This document shows, one piece after another, positions 30,685 through 41,055 of a stretch of 64,000 nucleotides of DNA. Each line of letters starts with the position of its first letter. Position 1 is the first letter of the stretch. The notes under the pieces were generated by a model. It had not been told where the DNA came from. It searched no databases and saw only the letters and a program-made list of their open reading frames with translations. The DNA is from Chrysoporthe austroafricana (lineage: Eukaryota > Ascomycota > Sordariomycetes > Diaporthales > Cryphonectriaceae), in contig JYIP02000008.1 of assembly GCA_001051155.2 (NCBI GenBank), positions 2,852,001-2,916,000 on the forward strand, written 5' to 3'. The position numbers were made by a program, and so were the translations under genes.

Positions 30685-31830
30685 TACGCAGGCGATAGAC
30701 TGATATGGAGGAAGCTATTGTGTACTCGGCATCGTCGCTGTATGTCCATCCTCGACCCCCCCTATGCACGGGAAAATGCGAGTAAGTACACGGTTGACAG
30801 CTGCGTGCAAGATGGGCAGAGCCAAGGCTGGATAAAGTAAATGAGAGGGAGAGACTGCCAAGGCAAACCTACCAGGCGCTGGCTAGTCCGCTTTTCGACA
30901 TCGCGGTGTGCAAGGGACGCCCCAGACCGCCCCCGGAACCGCGGCCCGGCTGAGCAGTGAAGCTCGGGATGGGATTTACAGAGGCAGAGGCCGGAGGACA
31001 GGAGGGGGATCCTTCTGGATGGAATCCAAATTCTCCGTCGGGTCGGGCCACTGGCTCTACGCCACTGTTCCCAACGGGCTGGCATGGGGACGAATGTGGG
31101 GAGAGGGAGGAGGCGGGTGAGCCGTATGCATGCATGGGCTGCTCTGCGGGGGCCCCTGAGTGGGCCGGAAGACGTGCCGGCGAGATTGGAGCTCGCCGCG
31201 GCGCCTGCTCGTGAGGATACGGACGGCGTCTGGATGGAAAATGGGCTTAATGGGCTTCAGAACCAGGATCGCGCACTTGCGGTACCTACAGCGAAAATGG
31301 ACTAATTCGATGGACGCGACATCGATGCACTCACGTCCTGACCCGCAGCGCTTTCGCTCGTACGCTGTGCTCGCCCTGCGCAGTGGCCTCTCAGCAATAT
31401 AAAGCGCCGCAGAGATGCATGGATCTGCATCTATAGGAGGTACAGCACTGACAGGTGGGTTGGCCCATATCCCTCCGTCCTCACCGTAGTAGCGCGGCCG
31501 AGGTGTAGAGACTGACCTTTCCCATGGGGGATAATCCGCAGCACACACGCGCAGATTTGATTACTTTCGTACTCGATACTCCGTGCCTAGACCGGCTTGA
31601 CGACTCGCCCTCCCATGTCCCCGGCAAATTCAAATGTTGTAGCGCAGGGGCCTGCATTGCAGCTGCACGAGTATTAATGATGGGCCGCCGCCGCATGCTG
31701 AAATCCCCTTGACAGCCCCGTCTTACAGCTTGCCGTCCTGCCCACCCCCCCACCCGGTGAATTGAAACAATTAAAAAAAGAAAGAAAGAAAGAAAGAAAG
31801 AAAGGGCGGCACGCTGCCGCAACCTCACCA
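30685..31830. other. Intergenic with AAAG microsatellite
   Basis: No gene supported. Short overlapping frames on both strands lack features. An (AAAG)n tract at 31773-31804 sits 27 bp before the start codon of the GH74 gene, within its probable leader. Confidence 0.5.
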
Positions 31831-34299
31831 ATGGCGACGAGGAGATTGGGCTGGCCGTCCGGGCTGCTCGGCCTTGCACTGCTGGGCCTCCTGGCTGCTC
31901 TTGTCCCGACAGCTCGCTCAGAGACAAAGGCCTACCCCTATCAGTTCAACCATGTTGCCGTCACCGGGGGAGGTTACATCACTGGCATCATCGCCCACCC
32001 AACAGAGGCACACCTGCTGTACGTGCGGACCGACATTGGCGGCGCCTATCGGTGGGACCAGGACGAGAACAAGTGGATTCCCATCACGGACTTCATCAGC
32101 GCCGCCGACTCCAACCTCCTCGGCACCGAGTCCATCGGCCTGGACCCAACAAACCCGGACCGGCTGTACCTGGCCCAGGGGCGCTATCTCACCAGCAACA
32201 ACAGCGCCTTCTTCGTCTCGGCGGACCGCGGCGAGACATTCGATGTGGTCCCCACGCCCTTCATCATGGGCTCCAACGAGCTCGGCCGCAACAACGGCGA
32301 GCGGATCGCTGTCAACCCGTTCAGCCCGAACGAGGTCTGGTTCGGCACCCGCACCGAGGGGCTCTGGAAGAGTGAGGATTATGCGAAGACGTGGACAAAC
32401 GTGACGAGCGTCCCCGACGCGTTCGCCAACACCATGGGCATCTACTTTGTCATCTTCGACCCGACAACGAGCGGCACCATCTACATCGGGGGCAGCACGC
32501 CCGGGGGCCTCTACGTGACGGAGGATGGCGGCGAGACATGGAAGCCGGTGCCCGGACAGCCGACGACGTGGGCCAACTCGACGCTAGTAGAGGGCGAGAC
32601 GCCCCTCAGCACGGGACCGCAGCCCATGAAAGGCGTCCTGACGCCCAACGGCGCGACGCTGTATGTCACCTACGCAGACTACCCCGGCCCATACGGCGTG
32701 CAGTACGGCTATGTGTACAGATACGAGACCAAGACATCGCTCTGGACGGACATCACGCCCGGCGTGGGCAACAACAGCTACCCGCCGCCCTACGAGCCCC
32801 AGGCATGGCCGCCGGGAGGGTTCTGCGGCATCAGCGTGGACCTGAACGATCCGGACACGCTGGTCGTGACGACGCTGGATCGGGACCCTGGTCCAGCGCT
32901 GGACAGCATGTACCTTTCCCGCGATGGCGGCAAGTCCTGGAAAGACGTATCGCAGCTGTCCTCTCCCAACGGCACCGGCGGATACTGGGGCCACCCGATC
33001 TCCGAGGCCACGCTGGACAACGGCACGGCAGTCCCCTGGCTCTCGTTTGACTGGGGCTCGGAATGGGGTGGATACGGGGCCCCGTCGCCCGTCTACGGCC
33101 TGACAAAGTTTGGGTGGTGGATGAGCGCTGTCCTCATGGACCCGAGCAACCCGGGGCACGTCATGTACGGCACGGGCGCGACGATCTGGTCGACCGACGA
33201 CATATTTGCGGCGGACGACAACGCTGCCTCGGACTGGTATATCCAGGCCCAGGGGATCGAAGAGACCGTCGCGCTGGCCATGATCAGCCCGTCGGAAGGG
33301 CCGGCCAACCTGCTGAGCGGATTCGGCGACATCAACGGCATGCGCCACGACGACCTCTGGGCGCCGCAGCCCATGTTTGGCTTGCCCGCCTTCAGCAACC
33401 TCGACAACCTGGACTGGGCAGGCCAGAAGCCGTCCCTGGTGGCGAGGGTGGGGGACTGCGGGCTCAACTACAGCGTGTACGGTGCGTGTGGCCAAGGAAC
33501 CTATTCCACCGACTCAGGCCACAACTGGACCATGTTCCCGATCTGTGCGCCCGGGATCAACGAGACCACCACGACGGACGGGATCATCACGATCGACGCG
33601 TCGGGCTCGGTCTTCGTCTGGTCGACGCTCATCTCCGCGCAGGCGAACGGGCCCTGGTTCAGCTCCGACGCGGGCGTGAGCTGGATCGCGCCGACGGGCG
33701 ACCTGAAGGTGCAGACGGCGAACATCAGCGCCGACAGGGTCCAGGCCGGCACGTTCTACGCGTGCGACAGCGGGACGTTCTACGTCAGCACGGACGGGGG
33801 GAAGAGCTACAACGGCTCGGCGGGCTCTTCGATTGGCCTGCCGGAGGGGCAATGTGCGCTGCCTGTGGTCAACTTCAACAGGGCCGGAGAACTGTGGCTC
33901 CCGCTGGGCTCGAGTGGGCTGTACCACAGCGATGACTTTGGGCGCAGCTGGCAGGTTGTCGGGCCGGATGGGCTGGAGGCGATCTACTTCTCTGTTGGGA
34001 TGGGGCCGGCGTCTGCGAATTCTACGGCTGTGGCCCTGTTCCTGTGGGGGCTGGTCGCGAGCTCAGGCGCTGGCAGCGTAGATGGGCTGTATAGGTCCGA
34101 TGACTCCGGCTCGAGCTGGGTCAGGGTCAACGATGAGGCACATCAATACGGAGGGCCGACCATGATTCTTGGAGACCCGAGGGTGTACGGACGAGTCTAT
34201 ATCGGCACGGGGGGACGTGGTATCATCTTCGCTGATATCGCCGGCCCTGCGAGCTCGAATGGTAGCGTAGCGAACACTCCTGGTACAGCCGGTATATAA
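31831..34299 (+). CDS. GH74 xyloglucanase (secreted endo/exo-beta-1,4-glucanase on xyloglucan)
   Basis: Single exon, 822 residues. Residues 1-30 are a signal peptide (LLGLALLGLLAALVPTARS). The mature enzyme has the two seven-bladed propellers of family GH74. The likely catalytic aspartates are D68 in VRTDIGGAYRW and D500 in GFGDINGMRHDDL, matching the general base and acid positions known for the family. Asp-box (BNR-type) repeats are scattered through it: VSADRGETF, VTEDGGETW, LSRDGGKSW, STDSGHNW, VSTDGGKSY, HSDDFGRSW, RSDDSGSSW. It is secreted and cleaves the xyloglucan backbone of plant primary walls. There is no C-terminal CBM1; the sequence stops about 20 residues after the last blade. 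The open frame extends upstream of the ATG through the AAAG microsatellite, but 31831 is the first ATG. Confidence 0.93.
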   Translation: MATRRLGWPSGLLGLALLGLLAALVPTARSETKAYPYQFNHVAVTGGGYITGIIAHPTEAHLLYVRTDIGGAYRWDQDENKWIPITDFISAADSNLLGTESIGLDPTNPDRLYLAQGRYLTSNNSAFFVSADRGETFDVVPTPFIMGSNELGRNNGERIAVNPFSPNEVWFGTRTEGLWKSEDYAKTWTNVTSVPDAFANTMGIYFVIFDPTTSGTIYIGGSTPGGLYVTEDGGETWKPVPGQPTTWANSTLVEGETPLSTGPQPMKGVLTPNGATLYVTYADYPGPYGVQYGYVYRYETKTSLWTDITPGVGNNSYPPPYEPQAWPPGGFCGISVDLNDPDTLVVTTLDRDPGPALDSMYLSRDGGKSWKDVSQLSSPNGTGGYWGHPISEATLDNGTAVPWLSFDWGSEWGGYGAPSPVYGLTKFGWWMSAVLMDPSNPGHVMYGTGATIWSTDDIFAADDNAASDWYIQAQGIEETVALAMISPSEGPANLLSGFGDINGMRHDDLWAPQPMFGLPAFSNLDNLDWAGQKPSLVARVGDCGLNYSVYGACGQGTYSTDSGHNWTMFPICAPGINETTTTDGIITIDASGSVFVWSTLISAQANGPWFSSDAGVSWIAPTGDLKVQTANISADRVQAGTFYACDSGTFYVSTDGGKSYNGSAGSSIGLPEGQCALPVVNFNRAGELWLPLGSSGLYHSDDFGRSWQVVGPDGLEAIYFSVGMGPASANSTAVALFLWGLVASSGAGSVDGLYRSDDSGSSWVRVNDEAHQYGGPTMILGDPRVYGRVYIGTGGRGIIFADIAGPASSNGSVANTPGTAGI

Positions 34300-34529
34300 A
34301 GTGACCGACAGCCTAATCATACATATATCTGGTTCAGGAAATAAGAATTGAATTTTCGAATAAGCTAATAGATTATCCTAACCAAAAAGCAAGGTAATGA
34401 GAACGGGTTCCTATGAGCAGGTGTGGGAAGTAATTATCACAATGACCCTATGCGCATATGGCAGAACGCCTATGATTGCGATATTTCTGACATGATATTG
34501 ACAGAATTATAGGATCTAAGGTGACTATA

Positions 34530-36293
34530 CTAGTCCTCTTCCTCCGGAATCGGTGCCTGCAGATCCGTGTGCATTGGTCCTCGCGAGCTTCCCGACCAAT
34601 CCATGTTGAAGCGCGGCGACCTGTGACCAGGGAACTGTATCGATGGAATTGTAGGGCTCCCGCCAGGAGTACCCAGATGGCTGTTACCCCTATCCTCGTC
34701 GCTGGAGTTTGAGGAGACGGACATACGCGTGCGCTGAAGCAGGGAGGCAAGGGATGCGACGGACTGCCGGTTCGAGCTGCGCGGCGTCGACTTGTGGCCC
34801 ATTGGGTGCGCGGCGATGTGCATGAACGAGTCGAACTCCTGCTCGCTCTCGAACAGGTGCGACGCCACGCTGACCCTGCGCAGCTCCTTGACGGAGACCT
34901 CGGACATGCTGGAGAGCCTCCGGAGCTGCTCGTAGCCCCCCGGGTTCGAGGACGCCCAGTTGAACACGTCCCTGCACATGTCCTGGAGGTCGAACTCGGC
35001 CTTCCAGTCGAGCTCGGTCGCTGCTTTGGCGGCGGACGCTGTCACAGTCCCCAGGTCGCCGGCGCGCGCGGCCCCGATCGAGAAGGGGACGTCTGTGCCG
35101 GCGGCCTTGGAGAAGGCCTTGATGATTTCGAGCACGGAGTAGCCCCTGCCGGTACCGAGATTGTAGACATGGTATTGCGGGCACGGATCTGATACCAAAT
35201 CGGCTTGTCCTTTGGTTTCCTGGTCTGTTACAGCCTTGCGTAGCGCGGCGAGATGGCCCTTGGCCAGGTCGGACACGTGAATGTAGTCGCGCACGCCCGT
35301 GCCATCGCTCGTATCGTAGCTGGATCCAAACACTTGCACCTTGCTGCGTCGCCGCTCGTAGGCCTGGAGGATGACGGGGACGATGTTGTTCGGTGTGCCT
35401 TTCGGGTTCTCGCCGATCAGACCGCTCGGGTGAGCACCGGTCGGGTTGAAATACCGTAGAGACGTCGCGTGGAAACCAAGGGTTGAGACGCAAAAGTCGT
35501 TGATGATCTCCTCCGACATCCACTTTGACCGGCCGTAAGGGTTGGTGAGCAGGCCTCCGCCGCTTCCCTTGCCTGCGGTACTCACCGCGTCTTCGGTAAT
35601 CGCCTCCCCATGACCCATGCCATATACCACCGCGCTCGACGAGAAGACGAACGTGTTGACGTTGTGGGCGCGCATCGCCTTCAAGAGGAAGAGCAGGCCA
35701 GCAACATTGGCCTCGTAGTACGCCAGAGGGATGGACAGGGACTCCCCGACCGCCTTCAGAGCAGCGAAGTGGATAACGCAGACAATCTTGCCGTGGCTCT
35801 CCGGTCTATTTGCCAGTCCGCTGATCTGTGTTCTCTTCTTGGTGTCAATGCTATACTCCAGCATTGGGTATACTTTTCTAGCCACCGCCGCCGCAATATC
35901 GACCGGAAGCCTCTCAGGCTCGAGGGTCGTCTTAGACCCTTGCCAGAAGGCGAAGACCTCATCGACTCTTTGCTTATCTCGAATATCCACCTTATGGAAG
36001 TATATTGGGGGGACGGGCCGCGAGCCCTGGCCGCATCGTTCAAATTCGATCTTGGCAATGTAGTGAACCCGCAGGAGGGACTCCAGATGGCTGTTGCAGA
36101 GGTTGTCAACAACAACCACTGCGAAGCCTGCAGTGAGAAGCTCCAGCACGGTATGCGAGCCGATGTAACCGGCTCCGCCCGTGACTAGACAGATTGGATA
36201 CGAAGACACATTCGCTCTCATTTGTTCCGGCTGGGCCTTGACCGGCGTTGAAGCCTCCCTGCCGGGGCTTGTGACGACGATGGACGGACTCAT
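34530..36293 (-). CDS. UDP-glucose 4-epimerase-like (GalE type) with serine-rich tail
   Basis: Uninterrupted frame of 587 residues, about 200 more than a typical GalE. The Rossmann NAD motif is LVTGGAGYIGSHT (about 36-48). VIHFAALKAVGES, SSSAVVYG and the catalytic Y253/K257 in NPYGRSK are all present, followed by RYFNPTGAHPSGLIGE, GTGVRDYIHVSDLAKGH and YNLGTGRGYSVLE. It should interconvert UDP-glucose and UDP-galactose in the cytosol, feeding galactose use or galactose-containing wall polymers. Two additions are odd: about 50 residues before the KIVCVIHFAA block, and a Ser/Arg-rich C-terminal extension of about 120 residues (SSNRQSVASLASLLQ, SSNSSDEDRG). Part of the first insertion (GTATAC...ACACAG, 48 nt, in frame) could be a retained intron. 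A related sugar-nucleotide epimerase function cannot be excluded. Confidence 0.88.
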   Translation of the reverse strand: MSPSIVVTSPGREASTPVKAQPEQMRANVSSYPICLVTGGAGYIGSHTVLELLTAGFAVVVVDNLCNSHLESLLRVHYIAKIEFERCGQGSRPVPPIYFHKVDIRDKQRVDEVFAFWQGSKTTLEPERLPVDIAAAVARKVYPMLEYSIDTKKRTQISGLANRPESHGKIVCVIHFAALKAVGESLSIPLAYYEANVAGLLFLLKAMRAHNVNTFVFSSSAVVYGMGHGEAITEDAVSTAGKGSGGGLLTNPYGRSKWMSEEIINDFCVSTLGFHATSLRYFNPTGAHPSGLIGENPKGTPNNIVPVILQAYERRRSKVQVFGSSYDTSDGTGVRDYIHVSDLAKGHLAALRKAVTDQETKGQADLVSDPCPQYHVYNLGTGRGYSVLEIIKAFSKAAGTDVPFSIGAARAGDLGTVTASAAKAATELDWKAEFDLQDMCRDVFNWASSNPGGYEQLRRLSSMSEVSVKELRRVSVASHLFESEQEFDSFMHIAAHPMGHKSTPRSSNRQSVASLASLLQRTRMSVSSNSSDEDRGNSHLGTPGGSPTIPSIQFPGHRSPRFNMDWSGSSRGPMHTDLQAPIPEEED

Positions 36294-38236
36294 CCTGCTA
36301 TTGTGTCTGAGCAGTGGAGGCTTTCGGTAGAGGCTTTACGTTGTGATCGAAGCTGCTTGGAAGAAGCATTGAGATGGCTGCCCTCGAGCATGCGAAGTAA
36401 TTCGGGCAGACCAGGCAGCGTCCGCGTTTATACCAATAATTACAATCTACGGACTGCTCTCAACCGGTCCGACTCCGCGGCCGTGAGCGACCACGGCTAG
36501 CCGAGACAGCAGGCCGGAATCAGCAATGGCTCTGGGCATGGGCCGTGCAACTACATTGAGGACATGAAAACAGGAAAGCTCAAAGGGCATCTAAGTCTAG
36601 GGATGTTGATGGTCTTGCTCCCTCGTTGACGCATGTGGAAGGGTGAAGGGCTACGCACGGAACAGGATAAGTTTCACCTCAACTGGGACAACATCACCCT
36701 GTCCAGCCATCCCCGCATTAGACTAGCAGGTTGACAAGCAGGCGTTCGGTTGATTCCACAAGATGTGCCCGATGGCCGCCAAGCGATCCGATAATTAGAC
36801 CCCTAATCTCGCCCTGAGGCGGACTCTCTGGCGGAGGAGGCAGGGACGACAGTCCATGTGCATACAGAGGGATATCTCATACGATACCACATAGAGATTT
36901 GTCTGCGGTTCCATACGCATGATTGGGGCACTTGGAGAAGTAATTATCATTATATAGTATGATACGAAGTTAGTACTAAGTATGTCGCCGCCTCGTTCAC
37001 TCACTCAACTTAGACCCGGCTTTCGTCCGCCTAATTTAGCAGAGTCGCTAGGTGCCGAACACTTTTCCCGATCTAGTCGCGCGGGACTTTCTGACCTTAA
37101 TTGGTAATACAAGAAAGACTGTTGGGTCTCTTCAAGCCATACTCAGATCGTCCTTAAATGGACGGAGAATCATGCACGTGGAGTGCAACGTTCACCTCCG
37201 TGAGTTTTTCGAAGCTTGATTCCAAACCCGGATCGGCAAGACCAGTCCGAATGACAATGGCAATGATTCTTGATCGCGGACTTCCGCACTCAACTATTCC
37301 TGATGCATGAAGGGCGGAAATTTGTGCAGTGCTCCGCGATAGGCTAGTAGTGGGTAAGGTATACTGCCCCAGTCCTGCTTCATCCTCCTATCACCCTATT
37401 ACCAGCTAGAAATGGTCTCATATTATCAGTAAATGGACCCTGCAGAGCCGACACTGGGTGGCTGTCGAGCCTGGACGGCTCTGACCTCCAACTGGAACTA
37501 TGCACAGAGAATCTGTCTGATCCCGCAGTGTGCTTGCTTCGGGTTGCACTTCTTTCTGTCTTGACAGCCCACCTTATGGGATAATAGGAAGCATGACAAA
37601 CCATACAAGGGGTCGAAATGATCACCACCACCGATGTAGTACTCTGTAATTACTGTGACGGGGTTAAGGTAGGTCCTCTGCGGTCAAAGTTTCTTAAGTC
37701 AGCACGACGCCGATTACTCGATAGATCCGTGGAAGTCCGGTGCTGGCTATGGCTACTTACGGCAACACTCATCTTGAGCTGAATTGGGACCTCAGCTCCC
37801 TCGGATTCCTAATATTCACCGAGACATCAAGAATCTCTGGCAGATGACCGTGCATTTGAGTTTCCTTACAAATCAACCCCCCCTGAACACCCCGCCGGAC
37901 CCGAGATCTTCACCCGCCGTGGATCATCCGACTGAGGAGACATACTACGTACATTCATCGTCAGCTCTGGATCATGTATCTAGTGCTGCATCCTATGTGT
38001 GCCCCACATTACCTGCTCGTCATGCATGTAATTATTCACATCGGATCGGTAACGAGAACTGAATACGTCTGCAGACCACAATATGGTGTAGCCGAGTCTC
38101 TTGGGTATATAAGACGATGTAGTAACAACCTCCCGGTCCTGAAGATATTCATTCTCACAGGAAAATCACAACATACACGACAGTATTACCAGCACATATT
38201 CCTTGTTTCAATCACAGGCCCGTTCTGAACGTCACT
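36294..38236. other. Intergenic, 1.9 kb
   Basis: No gene is supported. It separates divergent genes (GalE-like on minus, VOC protein on plus) and should hold both promoters. A TATA-like box for the VOC gene is listed separately. Confidence 0.5.
38106..38113 (+). promoter_or_regulatory. TATA-like box of VOC gene
   Basis: TATATAAG lies 124-131 bp upstream of the VOC start codon, a usual distance for a fungal TATA element given a short leader. Position and sequence only; no transcript data. Confidence 0.45.
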
Positions 38237-38830
38237 ATGACATCCTCTAATCCGAGTCAACCCTCCACCGGCAGTGTCCTCTCACCGCAGAAACTTGCCC
38301 ACGTCGTCCTTCGCAGCGGCCAGTTCAAGTCCATGGTAGCCTTCTACAAAACCTTTCTCGGTGCTTATGCGTCGTACGAGAATGACCACTTGTCATTCTT
38401 GACCTATGACGAGGAACATCATCGCATCGCCATCTTCAGCATCCCCGGGGCAGAGCCGATGGCGCGCAACTCGTCCGGGCTGCAGCACATAGCCTTCACC
38501 TTTGCGAACCTTAACGACCTCCTGGCCGCATACAAGCAGCGAAAGGCACTTGGAATTTTGCCCGCCTGGTGCGTCAACCACGGGCCTACAACGAGCATAT
38601 ATTATCAGGATCCCGATGGCAACCAGATCGAGACGCAGGTGGATGTTTTCGAGAGACCCGAGGAGGCTACTGCCTACATGATGTCGGAGGAATTCAATGA
38701 GAACCCGATAGGTGTAGACTTCGACCCCGAGGACCTAATTCAGCGCTTGGAGAGGGGTGAACACGAGGAGGACCTGATGAAGCGGAGGAACATTGGACCG
38801 CGAGGGTTCGAGTCTCTCCCGATTCTGTAA
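38237..38830 (+). CDS. VOC superfamily protein (glyoxalase / extradiol-dioxygenase-like)
   Basis: Single exon, 197 residues. The vicinal-oxygen-chelate fold is visible as two beta-alpha-beta-beta-beta halves: KLAHVVLRSGQFKSMVAFY in the first and GLQHIAFTFANLNDLLAAY in the second. Candidate metal ligands are H22 (LAHVVL), H84 (GLQHIAF) and E132 in DPDGNQIETQ, the usual His-His-Glu set of extradiol ring-cleavage dioxygenases and related enzymes. The last 60 residues are an acidic helical tail (FDPEDLIQRLERG). It has no signal peptide, so it is cytosolic. The substrate is unknown; fungal members are often annotated as dihydroxybiphenyl or catechol dioxygenase-like. Its 3' end faces the P450 gene at 350 bp, so the two could act on the same compound, but co-regulation is not shown. 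Confidence 0.82.
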   Translation: MTSSNPSQPSTGSVLSPQKLAHVVLRSGQFKSMVAFYKTFLGAYASYENDHLSFLTYDEEHHRIAIFSIPGAEPMARNSSGLQHIAFTFANLNDLLAAYKQRKALGILPAWCVNHGPTTSIYYQDPDGNQIETQVDVFERPEEATAYMMSEEFNENPIGVDFDPEDLIQRLERGEHEEDLMKRRNIGPRGFESLPIL

Positions 38831-39180
38831 CCGCCGAAGCGTGACCGCCGGGGGCTCTATATCAAAGTGGAGTCGCCCACTGAGACGCTGGGTCGCAGAC
38901 ATACATACGAGGCCGAGGGATACCTCCAGTCTAGATCAGAATTTTCAATTTCTCTGCTTTCGCTATGGATTTGCACCTCTACGGCTGTCCAAGTTTGAAC
39001 GTCAGTCCACTTCGTTTAGACACTAGCTACCTTTGTGCTCTAGGAGCTCCAAGGACATCATGCTGGTGTCTAGCTATCTAGCCTAGTCGAATAAAAAAAA
39101 GTCCTCTCTGACTTCCCTGTATCGTGCTGGACATTTGCGAAAGGCCTAATACCTCATCTCAAAAGCCCATAGACTAATGA
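38831..39180. other. Short convergent spacer
   Basis: The 350 bp between the stop codons of the VOC gene and the P450 gene. No gene seen. Confidence 0.5.
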
Positions 39181-41055
39181 TCAGCCCTTTACTGATTTTA
39201 TTTGAATTTTCAACGGCTTTTTCTCCCACATCACATAGACCTGGCCATTGATCCACCCTCGGCTCTCCTCACAGAGCTCCATATCAAACTTGGAAAGCAG
39301 AAGCCCCGCTATAAGTCTCATCTCGTGCCAAGCCATGTTCTGACCAATACAGTTCCTTGGGCCGAAAGAGAACGGCTGTAGTACCTCGCGTCGGTCATCC
39401 ACGTAAGCCTCATCGCCAAGCCATCTCTCTGGAGCGAAGATTTCAGGGTTCCTGAAATTGGCGGAAGAGTGGAAAGCTGAATAAGGGTGGACGGACACGC
39501 GGGTGCCAGACGGGAGCCACCTGCCGCAGACAGTCTGTCCACCACTGGGGTTGGACGATATGGTACGCGGGATTCCAAGTGGAACTGGTGGGTAGATACG
39601 AAGCGCTTCTTGAATGCCTACAAACATCAGCCGCAATCTTTTCGGTTACGATCTGACACAGTTGACTCACATGCATTCAAGTACTTGAGACGAGCAAGAG
39701 TCTCGAACGTCAGGCCTCCAGAGCACGCTGCATGATCGCGGACTTCCTTAGTTAAGATGTCTAGCTTATCCTGGTTTGCTAGCAGAAGATAAATCAATGC
39801 CGTGAGAAGCGTAGCTACCGTGGAGGTCAGCATTGGTTCTGGACCATCTCGAATGGCGTGTGATGAATCTACCTGTCGTCTCGGTGCCTGCAACCATGAA
39901 CACCAGGGCACTGGCGTGCATCTCGTCTAAACTCAATTTTTCATCGTCTGCCGCAGCTTCGACCAGGTTCCAAAGGTCCGGTTGGTCTTTATATAAGCGG
40001 TATTAGATGAACCGGCATTGTAACCTTGTCGACGAACCAAGAAGTGACTCACCTGAGCCCTTTGCTAGACGCTTGTCCACGCGATCCGCAGAGTATCTAA
40101 AGTTGGTGATTCTGGCTTCCCTTATCGCCGTCGGCTCTATATACTCAAATATACTATTCATCCAAGGATAGAACTTGATCAGTTGGAGGACTGGAAGCGT
40201 TTTGATAGAACTAATAATGTTCCGGACCCATGCTGTATAACTACTGTTTTCAAGCAGGCCGAGCGGCTCACCGAAGCTGAAGTCGGCCATGATGTCGAAG
40301 GTCGCTAGATTAAACATCTTCGAGATGTCGATCGGGCTGTGCTTTGTGTCGTGGAGCTTTGACATGAGCAAATCAACGTATTTCCGAAATAACGGCTCCT
40401 GTTGCTTCAGGGTGCGATCGGAGAAACCCGAGGTGAAGAGACGACGCACTCGGGCATGATCAGCCGTTCCGATCACCATCAGGCTCGGCCATGCTATTGA
40501 AGATAAATATGATTAGCCACTCCTGATGAAAGGAAAGACAAGGATTGGCCTAGCACGTACTGCCAGATTTTCCATTTGTAGACTCGAGGCTGGGAATTAT
40601 GGTCAACACACAAGTTGAAGATCTGTGAATGATAGCAACTGAAGAGGGATAAAATGGTACCAAGAGAAGACGACGAGGAGAGAATGCAGGGCAGTGTTAG
40701 TATCAAAGACATACTGAAATCCAGGGGCCTTGAGATTCTCAGCCCTGCCCTTCTGATACCCATAAATGTCCTTCCAGGCTTGGGCATCTATATAACTGAG
40801 CTCAGTTGGGCTCAACCTGACCACTGTGCCATACTTATTGTGCAGATTTTGCACAAAGTAAATTTCATTTCCTGTGAGGCTGGCAATCCAATAGGGGATT
40901 CGCGTGAAGTTGCTCCAGACAGGACCCGGCAAGTGGGACAGAGGGTGCAAGAAGACGTAGTATATGATGTTCCAGGTTGTATAGATTACTAAGATGACAA
41001 GCAATATGAGAGGCGCTGAGGTGATTCCTCTTCCGTGAATGTGTTCTTGATCCAT
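39181..41055 (-). CDS. Cytochrome P450 monooxygenase, microsomal, six exons
   Basis: Exons, in gene order, are 41055-40715, 40622-40561, 40493-40053, 39986-39873, 39814-39671 and 39617-39181, totalling 512 residues with every phase closing. The N-terminal anchor is APLILLVILVIYTTWNIIYY, followed by the hinge HPLSHLPGPVWSNFTRIPYW. The I-helix reads MVAGTETTATLLTALIYLLL (oxygen-binding T in GTETT), the K-helix EALR (E-x-x-R), and the haem loop FSFGPRNCIGQN with C457 as the iron ligand. Introns are 53-92 bp, several with CTAAT or CTGAC branch sites. The layout is that of fungal class II P450s used in secondary metabolism or detoxification (isotrichodermin C-15 hydroxylase-like, as remembered). 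No polyketide or peptide synthase is in the window, so a stand-alone detoxification role is equally possible. Confidence 0.9.

Noticed and set aside
32584..33935. Long antisense and out-of-phase frames over the GH74 gene
   Set aside because: Same GC-bias artefact; the GH74 frame shows signal peptide, catalytic Asp residues and Asp-boxes.
38237..41055. Secondary-metabolite gene cluster around the P450
   Set aside because: No polyketide synthase, peptide synthetase, terpene cyclase or prenyltransferase is present in the window.
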